Shown here: positions 1 to 12,299 of the stretch, one piece after another | Layout of the letters: each line of letters opens with the position of its first letter | How positions within the stretch are numbered: the stretch's first letter is position 1 | Position numbers and translations under genes: made by a program | The notes under the pieces: generated by a model | What the model was told of the DNA's origin: nothing | Database searches by the model: none | Seen by the model: the letters and a program-made list of their open reading frames with translations, nothing else | NCBI RefSeq assembly: GCF_023078275.1 | Contig: NC_062987.1 | Coordinates: 19,825,772-19,889,771 of the forward strand | Source of the DNA: Leguminivora glycinivorella | Taxonomy: Eukaryota; Arthropoda; Insecta; Lepidoptera; Tortricidae | Direction of reading: 5' to 3' | DNA length: 64,000 bases

Positions 1-1124
1 GTGCTGGCAGGGCGTATAAGGAATCTTGAAGAACATAGGAGTAATGGTACAAGTTCTTCGAGCTAGTGATATGGTATTCGCTAAACCTCCGTCCCGTTAA
101 TGCCATATAAAACAAATCTTAAACGTAAGTACCTAGTCATGTCCGCGGCCGCAGAAATATCCGACACGGGCCTATTCCCAGGCTAGGCCTGAATCTTTAA
201 GCATAATCTTTTACGGTAGGAAAAATACTAACAGCGTATTGAACAATATTAGGTAAACAAAGCTTAAATATAATTTATTATAATGTTTTGTTTTGACATG
301 TCACTTACGTTTTCTTTTCACCGTAGCTATCCATTTAGTTCTTTGATCCAATTTCCAGTGTGCTCTAAGAAACGCATAGAACGTGCAACGACTATGTATG
401 CCATTATTTTTACAATTAACAACGAAACAACATTGATGCCCCATATCAAACATTACACATTGTATTATATTTTATGAGTTTTGATAGATGACAACCACAA
501 TCAGTGTCGATTTTGACCACCGCAAGCACTGCGATCGCTTTGCTTACCCCCTCCATGCACTTCGCACGAAGCCAATAGGCCAGAATGATATAGCAAGGGA
601 CGCAGATGTTTTATTAAGAGCGCTTTCAAAAAATCTGCTTGCTCGCATTTCGACGCCGGCGGCGCTGGCGTGCGCCTGTGTGCAGACGCACACTATAACC
701 AGAAGCATAACGATTGTAGCCTGCGGTACAGACATAGCGTGCGATCCTCTTCGAACCAACCTTACGTGCGGCTAGAGCGAAAGGGATAGCATTCATGGTC
801 GGTACCGCCACGCCGTCAGTGGCGTTGCGGACTAACCATTATTGATACTTGCGTAAAAAGACCACCATATATATTACATATTTGCATACATGATTTCGTG
901 CATAAATACTTGACCTTTTAGTTTAATTATTAAACTTATCACAGTTTTTTTTATTAAAACGTGTGTAGCCTTGGAAGAAATAAATTAAAAAACTTTTATA
1001 ATATAATAAATTGTGTATATAATATTGTCTTCTGTCACCGCGATAGTTACTCATGAAATAAATTTATGGAATCAGATTATATCGCGTATAATGAAGGTTC
1101 AGCGCGTGGTCATTGAATAGGTTC
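1..1124. other. No recognised gene or repeat
   Basis: Short frames at 283-477 and 488-775 overlap on both strands and lack any known motif. A moderately GC-rich patch lies at 640-830. Confidence 0.5.
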
Positions 1125-1323
1125 TTTTCGGTGAAGGAAAACATCGTGAGGAAACCGGACTTATTCCAATAAGGTCTAGTTTACCCTTTGGGTTGAAAGG
1201 TCAGATGGCAGTCGCTTTCGTAAAAACTAGTGCCTACGCCAAATCTTGGGATTAGTTGTCAAAGTGGACCGCAGGCTCCCATGAGCCGTGGCAAATGCCG
1301 GGATAACGCAAGGAAGATGATGA
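1125..1323 (+). mobile_element. SINE-B copy
   Basis: From TTTTCGGTGAAGGAAAACATC to GGATAACGCAAGGAAGATGATGATG. The same unit recurs at 10086-10255, 24092-24258, 47111-47275, 49016-49146 and 52579-52800. The head is missing here. Confidence 0.75.
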
Positions 1324-1342
1324 TGTTTTCTAGGTACATATA

Positions 1343-1618
1343 CAGAGTGGGGCCTGTAACAAAGGCGAAGAATTGAACTCTAGGCTATTCTCCTTAAGCC
1401 GTTTTCACACTATCCGATCCGATATCGGATGTCGGAAGCATTTCAATAGAAAAAATCCAAGATGGCGCCTATAATGTATGGGATATCGGTCCGACATCCG
1501 ATATCGGATCGGATAATGTGAAAACGCACTTATACTGATAAACATTTGTTCGGCGACTTTTAAAAATAACTTGTATTTTGATTTTTATCACCCTTGAAAG
1601 CTTACGATTTTTTTTCTT
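1343..1618. mobile_element. TA-flanked MITE (CAGAGTGGGGCC family), left part, host of another MITE
   Basis: Left terminal repeat CAGAGTGGGGCCTGTAACAAA after TA. The right half is missing. It is cut at 1394-1396 by the MITE 1397-1529, and its sequence resumes at TACTGATAAACATTTG. Confidence 0.82.
1397..1529. mobile_element. TTA-flanked MITE (CCGATATCGG family) nested in another MITE
   Basis: 133 bp with ends AGCCGTTTTCACACTATCC and GGATAATGTGAAAACGCAC. The TTA on both sides is a true duplication, as the uninterrupted host at 27950-28296 has one TTA. 3-bp TWA duplications suggest PIF/Harbinger. Confidence 0.88.
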
Positions 1619-1890
1619 GACAAATTTTTGAATTTTGAATGTAATTGCTAAGCGATTGTGACGTTGGCTAGTCCTCTAGTCTGTTTCTAAAAATAGCTGT
1701 TTGTTCCAAGATTGTGTTAAGCGACCGTTTAATGGAACATTGTGTTTAGACTTTAGTTGAGAAAGAGAAATAAAGGATTATTGTAGACTTTATAGGAAAC
1801 TTTATTAACTGAAATATAGTAAGTATATTTAGTATATGTATCATTTGTGTAACATATTTAAAAAGCCACTCACGGGTCGAGCGCCATATA

Positions 1891-2045
1891 AGGCTCGCCA
1901 CAGACAGTCTTAAAAATTCATAATCTTAGAAAACATTTGTATGCAAACTGACAGTTCAAACTGACACTGACAGATCTGTCAGTGTCAGTTTGCATACAAA
2001 TGTTTTCTAAGATTATAAATTTTTAAGACTGTCTGTGGCGAGCCT
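1891..2045. mobile_element. Near-perfect palindromic MITE
   Basis: 155 bp that reads almost the same on both strands from AGGCTCGCCACAGACAGTC to the complement ending GAGCCT, with a loop of a few bases around CAGTTCAAACTGACACTGACAG. Confidence 0.82.
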
Positions 2046-2139
2046 AATACTGGCCAGTCTTCCTTCACCACAGCCAGTGCACCCTGGCAGGCAAGCACGG
2101 TCGCGTGATAAACGATATAACGTCAGGCCGTCCTTTTCA

Positions 2140-3190
2140 CACTATTTGTAAGTGTGAGGGTTGCACAGATGCGATAAAGTTTGTCACATTATTGTCCCGG
2201 ATCTGTAAGTACACATTTTTGACACATTTGTTTTGAGGTATGTTGCGATGTGGCTAATTGGTTGAATTGATTAGGCCATATGTACAAGGAGGCGCTTGCA
2301 TACATGACCTTGACGAAGATTTATTCAAATTTGAATTTTGACATGCTGTCGTTAGAGTCAAAAATAGATGACGCATATATACATCACTATGCAATTAAAG
2401 GCTAAACAAATATACGATTTCTATCAACTTACTGTACTTTTGAATCGAAATGACAGACTCTGCCAAGCACTAGTTTAAAAATAAAAATGAATGATAAATT
2501 ACATAATAAGTAAATCCTGCGTGATAAAATAATATCGTAAAATACTCACTAACGAAGATCCGCAAAAATGTAACATTTGTTAGATTATGTTTAAAGTAAG
2601 CGAAATATAATCAATATTTAATCAATATTAAGTACTTGATTTTTTTTAATATTATTACTGGATTTTATTTAAAATTTCATTAGGTTGCGCGAGTTTACGT
2701 TTTGTGGACGCTGTCATGTGTCAAAAAGAGGTTCTTACAGCTCCGGGACAACAGTGTGCTACGCCTGCTCGAAACGTCGGAAAAAAGGTAAAATAATGAC
2801 ATAATGGAAATAGAAATAACGGGTAAATAAGAGGGTTTCTAATAATAAAGACTACTAGAACTAAAGCCAATTCAATGAAAAGAAAAGTAACTTTTAACTT
2901 CTGATTAGCAGAAACGTCTGCAATCGATGCCACTAGGCTTAGAAAAGTAACTTTATTCCATTTGAAATTCAAAGTTTATTGAAGGTCGTTCGTACTAAGT
3001 TAGTATTAGAACATTGAACCCCAAGAGGTTAAAAATAATTTATAACATATAAAACAATCTTCAAATGATTGAATACTTGTCGAGTAAATTGAATGCTTCG
3101 AGTTCAACTTAACTTTCTGAAGGATACTTAATTATTTATCTCTTAAAGAGCAAAGAGAGGTATTCCCGATGAACTACAGTATGGGGTCCT
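2140..3190. other. AT-rich, nothing recognised
   Basis: No terminal repeats, coding motif or known repeat seen. Confidence 0.5.
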
Positions 3191-3318
3191 TCAAAAAAGG
3201 AGTGTACAAGTTTCTAATGGGTCGGCAACGCGCACGTGACACCCCTTGAGTTGCGGGCGTCCATAGGTTGCATCAGGCGGGCCGTATACCTGAGACGTGG
3301 TATATCGAGGGTCGAGTA

Positions 3319-3597
3319 TACCGGGTGCCCGGTAATTAATGGACAACCTTTTAACCACCAAGAGGGCACCTTATACTGGTCCATAAAATCGACATTAAGG
3401 TTTAGTAAAAGTCGCCTGGTTTTCGAGAATTTCACACTTTTTTAAAATTTTAGGTAAGTAGTATTAAAATTTTAAAAAGTGTGAAAATCTCGAAAACCAG
3501 GCGACTTTTACTAAACCTTAAAGTCGATTTTCTGGACCAGTATAAGGTGCCCTCTTGGTGGTTAAAAGGTTGTCCATTAATTACCGGGCACCCGGTA
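3319..3597. mobile_element. TA-flanked foldback MITE
   Basis: 279 bp, ends TACCGGGTGCCCGGTAATTA and complement, arms about 130 bp, loop near TTTTAGGTAAGTAGTATTAAA. TA on both sides (3317-3318, 3598-3599). It cuts a fragment of the ~500-bp repeat (3201-3290 region). Confidence 0.88.
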
Positions 3598-4149
3598 TAG
3601 AGATACGTAGAGAATTACTGTCAAAGTAGTAAAAAATTTTTAGTGTTGTGTGTTTTTAGTGACACTAGTGACAGTGCATAACAATGAATAACCATTATTT
3701 TAAGTACTTATGAATGTTTGTGGCCAATAGTTGAATTGCACACAAATGAAATTTTCCAGGTCCATTTCAATGGACCCACTTTAGTAACAAGCAAACAGAA
3801 CTTCAAGTTCTGTAAATCACTAATTTATTTACTCAGTGTTGTGAAATGTCATCTCTCGACACAGGATAAAAAAAAACTTGTGCAGGTTTTACTAAGGCCC
3901 CAACCACTTAACTCAGGGTTAGTGGGCTGTCAACTGTCAAATTCCATATAAAATGGTGCAAATCTTCGTCGGTGCAAGTGGCACTAAAATGGCTTAATTT
4001 CTGGCTCTATTAACTTGATATGCGTTTGTAAAATATTAATTACCATTAAGGTACAGCGGGACAATTTTGACTGGAGGGCAATTGCAACTGATCCATTTTT
4101 TTCCATGTTTTACAATGTTTGCATTATTAAATAGTGTCCACCGGTTATA

Positions 4150-4340
4150 CAGTGCGTAAACGTAATAAGGGCGATAAATGAAACCAGGCATATAATTCAA
4201 TATTGTTATCATTAATTAAGAGGTGTTTTTGAGTTACTCTTAATTTTCAGCCCATAATTATTATTTGAAAAATTTCTCAGCAGCAATGTACTGTAAACGT
4301 GGTTGCGATGACAATCAGTGACAACTGTCAACGAGCGTAT
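4150..4340. repeat. Dispersed repeat shared with 27300-27500
   Basis: Both hold ATTAAGA(G/T)GTGTTTTT, TCTCAGCAGC and GATGACA.(G/T)CA(G/A)TGACAACTGTCAACGA in the same order. Confidence 0.6.
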
Positions 4341-4984
4341 AACGCGCTTGTGTTTGCATTACGTTGCGGGCCGAATTAATTTGTATGGATAAAAAAAATA
4401 TTTCAATTTTAAGTAAAAGTTATCTAATTCCATTTTTAGGGTTCCGTACCTCAAAAGGAAAAAACGGAACCCTTATAGGATCACTTTGTTGTCCGTCTGT
4501 CCGTCCGTCCGTCCGTCTGTCAAGACCCTTTTTCTCAGGAACGCGTGGAGGTATGAAGCTGAAATTTATATCAATTACTCAGGTCTACTGTCCCTTGAAG
4601 CTGTGAAAAAATCAAACTTCTAAGCCAACGCAATCAAAAGATACAGCCGTTTATGCCGCAAATTTTCGACACTTGCAAGGGAATCAAAACCTACAGGGTG
4701 CTTCCCGTGAACTCAGAATCTTGAAATTTGGTACGAAGCAACGTCTTATAGCATAGATAAAGGAAAAATTACGAAAACCATAAATTTTTAGTTACATCAC
4801 ATAATATTTTTTTTTAATAGTCCGACTCGCACTTGGCCGGTTTTTTATGTCCTATACTCTCCACCGTTAAGAGGATCGCCCGTATTAGGTTTACACCCTG
4901 TATATGGCACGCGTGTTTAGTGGATACATGTGGAATGTAATAATGTAAGAATAGTAAGAATAGTAATGTAAGAATAATCTTGCA

Positions 4985-5880
4985 ATAAACTGTAACAAAA
5001 CTAAATTAATCCAATTCTATCCTCACCAGAGAAAACCTTTACTACAAATATCAGTTAATAACACAGAAATTGAAGAGGTCGATAATTTCAAACTTTTAGG
5101 TGTTACTCTTGACAGCCATCTTAATTGGAAAACTCACATATCATGTACAAAAACCAAAATATCTCAGTTTATCTATGGACTTTTTACACTCCGCAAGACT
5201 ACTAGCTTCGAAACAACACTAAGTGCCTACTATGCCTTTGCCAATTCATGGTTACGTTATGGGATTTTAATGTGGGGTAACAGCACTGATGTTCACGACT
5301 TGTTTGTGATGCAAAAAAACTGTATTCGGGCGTTAGTTGGAATACGATATCGAGATAGCTGCAAACCATATTTTATTAAACACGGCATACTTACTCTACC
5401 AAGTCTTTACATTTTGGAAATAGGTATGTATGTCAGAAAAAATATGCATCTATTCAAAAAGCTACCGAATAAAAGACAAAAATACAAACTTGATCTTCCG
5501 GCGCCAACACTTGAAATATACCGGAAAAGCCCTCAATATGCAGCCGTTAAATTGTATAATCACATACCAAGTTACATAAAGGCAGAGGAAAGGGACCCTA
5601 TATATGCTAATAAGTTGAAATCGCTCCTCGCAGAAAAAGCATATTATTCAGTCACAGATTTTCTGAATGACAGTTTTATTTAATAACACAGTGCCTATTA
5701 TCTCATATCCAACACCTATTGTTAAGTGTATTTTATACTAACATAATTTAATAATTAATTAAACTTAGCTTAAGGAAATGTTTGCTATACCCTTATATAG
5801 GGTCCATGAGAGACTGCATGTATTACCTAATTGTAACATCTTTTGTATATTTACCATGGTGCAATAAATATTGATTGATT
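4985..5880 (+). pseudogene. 5'-truncated LINE, 3' end of reverse-transcriptase ORF
   Basis: An open frame from about 4990 to the TAA at 5681-5683 includes VDNFKLLGVTLDSHLNWKTH, then LYGILMWGN-like and QKNCIRALVGIRYRDSCKPY blocks. This is the thumb and C-terminal part typical of Jockey/CR1-type LINEs. The AATAAA-containing 3' UTR ends in ATTG repeats at 5868-5885. The 5' part is absent, as usual for aborted reverse transcription. No catalytic motif remains. Confidence 0.85.
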
Positions 5881-5888
5881 GATTAATG

Positions 5889-6435
5889 GAAAACCGGCCA
5901 AGAGCGTGTCGGGCCACGCTCAGTGTAGGGTTCCGTAGTTTTCCGTATTTTTCTCAAAAACTACTAAACCTATCAAGTTCAAAACAATTTTCCTAGAAAT
6001 TCTTTATAAAGTTCTACTTTTGTGATTTTTTTCATATTTTTTAAACATATGGTTCAAAAGTTAGAGGGGGGGGACGCACTTTTTTTTCCTTTAGGAGCGA
6101 TTATTTCCGAAAATATTAATATTATCAAAAAACGATCTTAGTAAACCCTTATTCATTTTTAAATACCTATCCAACAATATATCATATGTTGGGGTTGGAA
6201 TGAAAAAAATATCAGCCCCCACTTTACATGTAGGGGGGGGTACCCTAATAAAACATTTTTTTCCATTTTTTATTTTTGCACTTTGTTGGCGTGATTGAGA
6301 TACACATTGGCACCAAATTTCAGCTCTCTAGTGCTAACGGTTACTGAGATTATCCGCGGACGGACGGACGGACGGACGGACAGACAGATATGGCGAAACT
6401 ATAAGGGTTCCTAGTTGACTACGGAACCCTAAAAA
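5889..6435 (+). repeat. GGTTCCGTAG dispersed element with GGAC microsatellite
   Basis: Starts CCGGCCAAGAGCGTGTCGGG and ends TTGACTACGGAACCCTAAAA. AGGGTTCCGTAG near the left is inverted as CTACGGAACCCT on the right. GGAC repeats (about 6 units) at 6358-6381. Confidence 0.8.
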
Positions 6436-7182
6436 CTGATCAGTTACAATTGCCCCCCAATCGGGATTTGCCCTACAGTACCTTAAATCTATAATGCGAG
6501 TATTGAATTAAAATGGGATTAGAATTCAATTCTGGGAACAAGTCAAAATATTTTATTGTATCTTGATTTGTTCTCACAGTTAAATTGAAAATTAATATAC
6601 AACCCGAAAGGTCGCAAAAGTAATTTATTTCTTGTTATTGTCATTTGTTATTTAGGTAATTGCCGAGACTCTGAGAAGTTATAACTTGGTGTATTTGATT
6701 CGACGATTTCGATCAAACTGATTACAATTATACCTACTGTATTTTTTTTGTTTTCCGCTAAATTTGGCACGTCATTATTCATTATGCTCATTAGATGACA
6801 GTAACCACCCGTTACGTCGCTTTTTGTTCAATTCAATTTTTTTTTCGTTTTCATAATATGTAGTTATTTGTTTTACAATACCCGACCAAGAATAGAATCT
6901 TGAGCGTTGCGAGGGTATCAGGGCACGAAGGTTAAACAAACTTTGCCACCGAGTGAAACACAAAAATTTTCACCACACCAACACAAACAAAATACTGACT
7001 AAAAACATCAAAATAAATTAAATCCATCAATTTATTGAATATTTATGATTCAAAATCATCATTTATAGGTAAAATCTAGCAGCCAGATTAGGACACTGAT
7101 TTCTCGACATATAAAGTCTCGAGTTCGAGAAATCTCGAGCCCTAAAGTATCAAACCTTTTATCCGTTTTTTAAAATTTTAAT

Positions 7183-7436
7183 AGAACATATATTTAGCTT
7201 AGTCGCTAAGAGACGATCTATGGAGAGGAAGCCCGCTAACACCCGCGGTCGTGGCAAGCCGCCCCTTAGATGGAGAGATGACATCTGCCTTCATTGCCAT
7301 CCGCATCCAGTTATCGCCAGCTAGTTGCTGAATGGCGGATGGCAATGGACCGACAAGCGCGGAGGAATGAGAGGAGGCCTATGTCCGAAGACGGGCGCTT
7401 TAAGGGCTGCTATAGATAGATAGATAGATATTTAGC
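7183..7436 (+). pseudogene. LINE 3' end with GATA tail
   Basis: Reads ERKPANTRGRGKPPLRWRDD, the C-terminal Arg-rich block of RTE-like LINE proteins, broken further on, and ends in (ATAG)n at 7414-7430. Confidence 0.7.
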
Positions 7437-7689
7437 TTACTATAATTCAGTTTAGATGCCTGCAATTGACAACTCGAGACTCTCACAATATCGATTTATT
7501 TTTCAAGTATTTAACTCCGAATTCCGTTTTAAGTTGAAAACAAACAATACTTTAGGAAATGGGTACTTAACCGGTGCTTGAGAAGAAACGAAGAAGCTTC
7601 AATGTAACGACTTGGGGGATTTTAAAAAGCCTTTAAGAACGAGTAAAATCTCGAAAAAAGATTATTAGGAATCGAATGGAAATAAGTAA

Positions 7690-8515
7690 GGTAACGGACC
7701 CAATCATGGACAGTTTAAGAAAAATCTTCGCCTCTTTTTGATATTTCACTCATAAATGTAAAAATTCTACCGCTAAGCGTGTTAAATCTTGAATGTCCAA
7801 TCCTTCTTTTACATTTCAAGCGTATTGCAGTATGGATACTCCTATTGGTTTCTTCATAGTTAACAAATCAAAAATAGGTGTTTTTTTCTCCAATTATGGA
7901 CGGCAGTTCTCCAGTAATGGATCCCCCATTATGGACAGAGAAATAAGTTAAAAATTTTACTTTTAAAGCCAACTGATACTCAATGAGTCAATATTATAAT
8001 TATACCATAAATGCAATTAGTTTGAGTTATTTTAACATAGGATTGTTTCTTGTAAATTTTGGTTTTGTAAATTGTTCCTTGTCCATCATAGGAGGTAGGC
8101 AGTTTTTCGGTTCCAGTAATGGACAGTCGCAAAATAACGCCATTTCTTTATATCTTTGAAGCAACAAACTAGTATGTTTTAGACCTTATCTCATGCTTAA
8201 TGCAGTAAGTAAAACGCATTCAAGTTTACACCGAGTATTATTTTTTTATTTTTTTTTTATATGAACTCAACTCTCTTAGCAACATTACTAAGAATTCGTC
8301 TTGACATTTTTTTCAGTAAACTGATGAATTTTATCTTGTCACCAAATCCTTCAGAAATAACCGAATTAATTGAAACTTCAAAATGAAACAGCTCTACAAC
8401 TCTAGTTTATGGTACATAGCCGTCAGTTTTTAGAAACTAATTTTAGATACTTATTTTTAAGGATTTGTGTTTTTTTGTCCATAATGGCATCACCGTCCAT
8501 TATGGGGTATTTCAC
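7690..8515. other. AT-rich region with repeated TCCATTATGG words
   Basis: ATGGACAG, TCCATNATGG and complements occur at least eight times in both orientations. No reading frame or terminal repeat is defined. Confidence 0.5.
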
Positions 8516-8796
8516 CTTAAATATTAAAATTAAATTAAAAAGGGGACTTAATCGCGTAAAACTTACGTTTATATTTAACCTGACGTTTCGGCCATGACAT
8601 TACGTCTGTGGTCACGGGAAGACCGGGACCCGATCATGTCCCGTTTTGATTTAATTTTAACAATATGAGTGAAGATCGTGTTAGTGGAAATACATACATC
8701 GCTAAATGTCTGTACGGATTAAAAAAACTGTATGAAAACTGATATAAATGCACAAACATCTTACATTTATCCATAGCTAGGTACTATACTAATATT

Positions 8797-9010
8797 TGAA
8801 ATGGGAAATGGTATGTCTTGTCCGCCTTTCGCAGCAAAACGAAGCGACTACGTGATTTTTAAGTGGAAATTGTTGAAGGGATGGAGAGTTACATAGGCTA
8901 CTCTTTGTCTCTAACCCCCCACTTCCCTAAAACGGGGGTGGAAGTTTGTATGAAGCATTCCACAATATTCTAATTTAACTCGAGCGAAGCCGCGAGTAAA
9001 ATCTAGTTAT
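8797..9010 (-). repeat. GCCCGCGGCTTCGCTCGCG repeat, diverged
   Basis: Reverse orientation; ends CTCGAGCGAAGCCGCGAGTA. Contains the GGGATGGAGAGT core. Confidence 0.65.
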
Positions 9011-9403
9011 AAATATAAATTAAATGTTATAGGACATTCTATTGACTGAGTCCCGCGGTAAGCTCAAGAAGGCTTATGTTGACTGTTGTGAGTACTCACT
9101 CACACAACGATATATGTGGATGTCCATATAACATACAAATAGTTATACATTTTTAGCTTAAAACTTAGGCGTCAGTATCTTATGTACATGGTTTTGACGA
9201 CCGGTCTGGCTCAGTCGGTAGTGACCCTGCCTGCTAAGCCGCGGTCCTGGGTTCGAATCCCGGTAAGGGTATTTATTTGTGTGATGACAAATATTTGTTC
9301 CTGAGGCATGGATGTTTGCTATGTATATAAGTATGTATTTTATCTATTTAAGTATGTATATCGTTGCTTAGCACTCATAGTACAAGCTTTGCTTAGTTTT
9401 GGG

Positions 9404-10773
9404 CACAGACGAATACAACAAGACGGCCCTTACAGGGCGAATCGCGGTCACCAAGCATACGACAAATTAGGTGTATAAAAGTTTGAACGCGCGCGACACC
9501 GATCAGTAGCGCCCAAGTATGCGACCCGGTTAACAGTGTTCGTGTCCGCTTGGGAAAAAATCTTAAATAATTAAATTTGGTTGCAAACAATGGTCTCTTG
9601 CAGCACAAAGTGGTGTGGCAAGTCTTCTAACACTTCTAAAAACACATATAAAAAAGATGGAATAACATTCCACAGTTAAGTCAAATTAATTATTTTGTTG
9701 AATATTGTTTATTATCCGCGGAGTTCATTTATACTGGTCAATATGGTTGTACTGAGCGGCGCCGAGGCGCGTCCATCCCATTTTGCCTAGTTAACAATGC
9801 GATATGCTATCCCTTTCACGTAAACGACTAGGGATGGGGCCATGTTAGTTTATGTCTGTTGCGGGAACTTCGTACTACCGTTCGTACCATGTCCTACCAT
9901 TTTATGAAATATAAAAGAAAGCAGATTTGTAATTGTGAAATTATCTAGAATCTGTAGAGTTTGTAGTGTTATTTAGTTGATTGATTAGTTTAGAATATTT
10001 AGTTGGTAATTTAACTTAGTAAACGTAAGTAAAAATGCACAGTTTAGTTATTAGTTAGTAGAATGATTTTTATTGAGGTGCTATCACAATCATCATCCTC
10101 CTTGCGCTATCCCGGCATCAGCATTCGCCACGGCTTATGGGAGCATGGGTTCCGCTTTGGCAACTAACCCCAAGATTTGGCGTAGGCACTAGTTTTATGA
10201 AAGCGACTGCCATCTGACCTTCCAACCCGAAGGGTAACTAGGCCTTATTGGAATTGAGGTCATAATCAGATATGAAATTAAATCTATGGCCACGTTCCTG
10301 GTCCATCAGCAGATCAGCTCCATGATATCATAATATTGCATCGTCACATGATTTACACAATTATGTGTGCAAAAATTCAGCTCAATCGTTTAAAAATATC
10401 TGCTTTAAAAGTCGCACGATTTAACCTGAATATACTGCAAGATAAATTAAAGCTTGCAAAAACGCCTAACTTGCGCATTTCTTACCATTACTTGTAGAAA
10501 TAATACTTTATAACTAAAGAAATATAAATAATTTAGAAAAACTGCTATAATATTATAATTTGTTGCAAAACAAATTTACCACAGTACTGGTACCGGTACC
10601 ATTGTCTATAATAGACATGTCCCATTCCCATCCCTACGGCTAAGCGTAAAGGCGCGCCATTATTTGAAACTACCAATGGCAGCACCGGGCGCTCCCGCCT
10701 CACCCCGCAAGGATTGGTGATTTGCGTCTCGAACAATATCGCTTGCATTAGGCTTCTAGTGGGGTGTTCTGTG
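9404..10773 (+). mobile_element. P-element-like DNA transposon, family 1, copy 1
   Basis: 1370 bp, ends CACAGAC ... TTCTGTG, target duplication GTTTTGGG (9396-9403 and 10774-10781). It contains a 29-codon THAP-like fragment at 9590-9679, a reversed SINE-B (10086-10255) and a fragment of another repeat (10283-10400). P transposases begin with a THAP finger, and P elements make 8-bp duplications, so a P-superfamily origin is favoured. hAT is the alternative. No transposase core is present. Confidence 0.85.
9590..9679 (+). pseudogene. THAP-domain N-terminal fragment in P-like copy 1
   Basis: 29 codons, MVSCSTKWCGKSSNTSKN onward to KDGITFHS then TAA. Start Met, two cysteines (residues 4 and 9), GITFH and length match the first half of a THAP zinc finger, a C2CH DNA-binding domain found at the N-terminus of P transposases. 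The end reads CACAGTTAAGT, one base from a consensus CAG/GTAAGT donor, at a place where THAP genes often have an intron. The stop may thus be an unspliced or mutated exon edge. Confidence 0.65.
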
Positions 10774-11042
10774 GTTTTGGGGCTAAGTTGATCTGTATAA
10801 GGTGTCCCCTATATTTATTATTTTATTATTATTATTTATTTATGGTAAAGGGTTAAAAAATTAACTAAGAACCCGACTCTCGATGTCTTTTATTTAAAGG
10901 AAATAAGAAGCTCACTTTAAAAACTTCTTAGTTATCACTTTAAAGTTAAAAGTGCTTCAACTTGAACTTTTTCTCGGACGTTGAGTAGATTAATTGGACT
11001 GCTAGAATATTTAAATTGTTTGGAAAAGAACATTTAAGGACA

Positions 11043-11604
11043 AAAAACCGGCCAAGAGCGTGTCGGGCCACGCTCAGTGTAGGGTTCCGTAGTTTTCCGT
11101 ATTTTTCTCAAAAACTACTGAACCTATCAAGTTCAAAACAATTTTCCTAGAAAGTCTTTATAAAGTTCTACTTTTGTGATTTTTTTCATATTTTTTAAAC
11201 TTATGGTTCAAAAGTTAGAGGGGGGGGGGGACGCACTTTTTTTCCTTTAGGAGCGATTATTTCCGAAAATATAAATATTATCAAAAATGATCTTAGTAAA
11301 CCCTTATTCATTTTTAAATACCTATCCAACAATATATCACACGTTGGGGTTGAAATGAAAAAAAATATCAGCCCCAACTTTACATGTAGGGGGGGGTACC
11401 CTAATAAAACATTTTTTTCCATTTTTTATTTTTGCACTTTGTTGGCGTGATTGATATACATATTGGTACCAAATTTCAGCTTTCTAGTGCTAACGGTTAC
11501 TGAGATTATCCGCGGACGGACGGACGGACGGACGGACGGACGGACGGACAGACAGACATGGCGAAACTATAAGGGTTCCTAGTTGACTACGGAACCCTAA
11601 AAAC
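11043..11604 (+). repeat. GGTTCCGTAG dispersed element with GGAC microsatellite
   Basis: Same family; about 9 GGAC units at 11514-11549. Confidence 0.8.
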
Positions 11605-11699
11605 AGGTTTTTATAGCTCTTGATAGTTTTAGGTGTATGTGTAAGAAGAAGAAGAATTTTAAACTCACATTTCTTTTTGTTCATTGTTCATCGGTTATA

Positions 11700-12046
11700 C
11701 AGGGTGGGGCCTGTAACAAAAGCAAAAAATCAAACTGTAGGCTACACTCCTTAAACTGACCAACATTTGTTCAGTGACTTTTAAACATTATAAAGTCTTT
11801 AAATTTTTAATTTTTCATACAAAATAAATATTAGCTTCAATGTACGCCATTATTGTTGTCATTGACGTTGTCTGTCACACTTTAGACTTAACAGAATTCG
11901 CAATACATTACCTCTTAGAAAAAACTTTCAAGGGTGATAAAATTCAAAATACAAGTTATTTTTAAAAGTCGCTGAACAAATGTTGATCAGTATAAGGAGA
12001 ATAGCCTACAGTTTATTTTTTTGCTTTTGTTACAGGCCCCACTCTG
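11700..12046. mobile_element. TA-flanked MITE, CAGAGTGGGGCC family
   Basis: 347 bp, inverted ends CAGGGTGGGGCCTGTAACAAA and TTTGTTACAGGCCCCACTCTG, flanked by TA, arms about 100 bp. Confidence 0.88.
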
Positions 12047-12299
12047 TAGAATAGCGTAGCCATTTTCAGAATTTGGATCACCCCAATTAGCCCATTAAGC
12101 ATAAAATCTGCCAAAAACTTTTTTCACATTTTGAATGTAGATTATTGCTTAAAGTTTCTGTAATTAACACAAAAAACAGTATTTTTATTGATGCTTAATT
12201 GTAGTCACAAAACTGACAGCAAGTTAATTTTTTGTTAACTACTGTCACTAATTTAGGGTCCCAATTTCTGAAAATGCCCCGATACTTTTAAAGCGTTAT

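Larger units (their letters stand above)
9197..10860 (+). mobile_element. tRNA-derived SINE (family A), split by a P-like transposon
   Basis: The head at 9197-9270 has an A-box-like TGGCTCAGTCGGTAGTGA and B box GGTTCGAATCC, followed by the body to 9403. The tail resumes at 10774 (GTTTTGGGGCTAAGTTGATC) and ends in ATT repeats at about 10860. The element at 9404-10773 sits between, with GTTTTGGG repeated on both sides. It is a pol III-type retroposon, not a working tRNA gene. Confidence 0.88.

Noticed and set aside
2721..2972. 83-codon hydrophobic minus-strand frame
   Set aside because: Low-complexity Leu/Phe content from AT-rich DNA; no splice sites or opsin motifs.
9197..9270. Possible tRNA gene
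   Set aside because: The cloverleaf is not maintained and the unit continues into a SINE body with several dispersed relatives.
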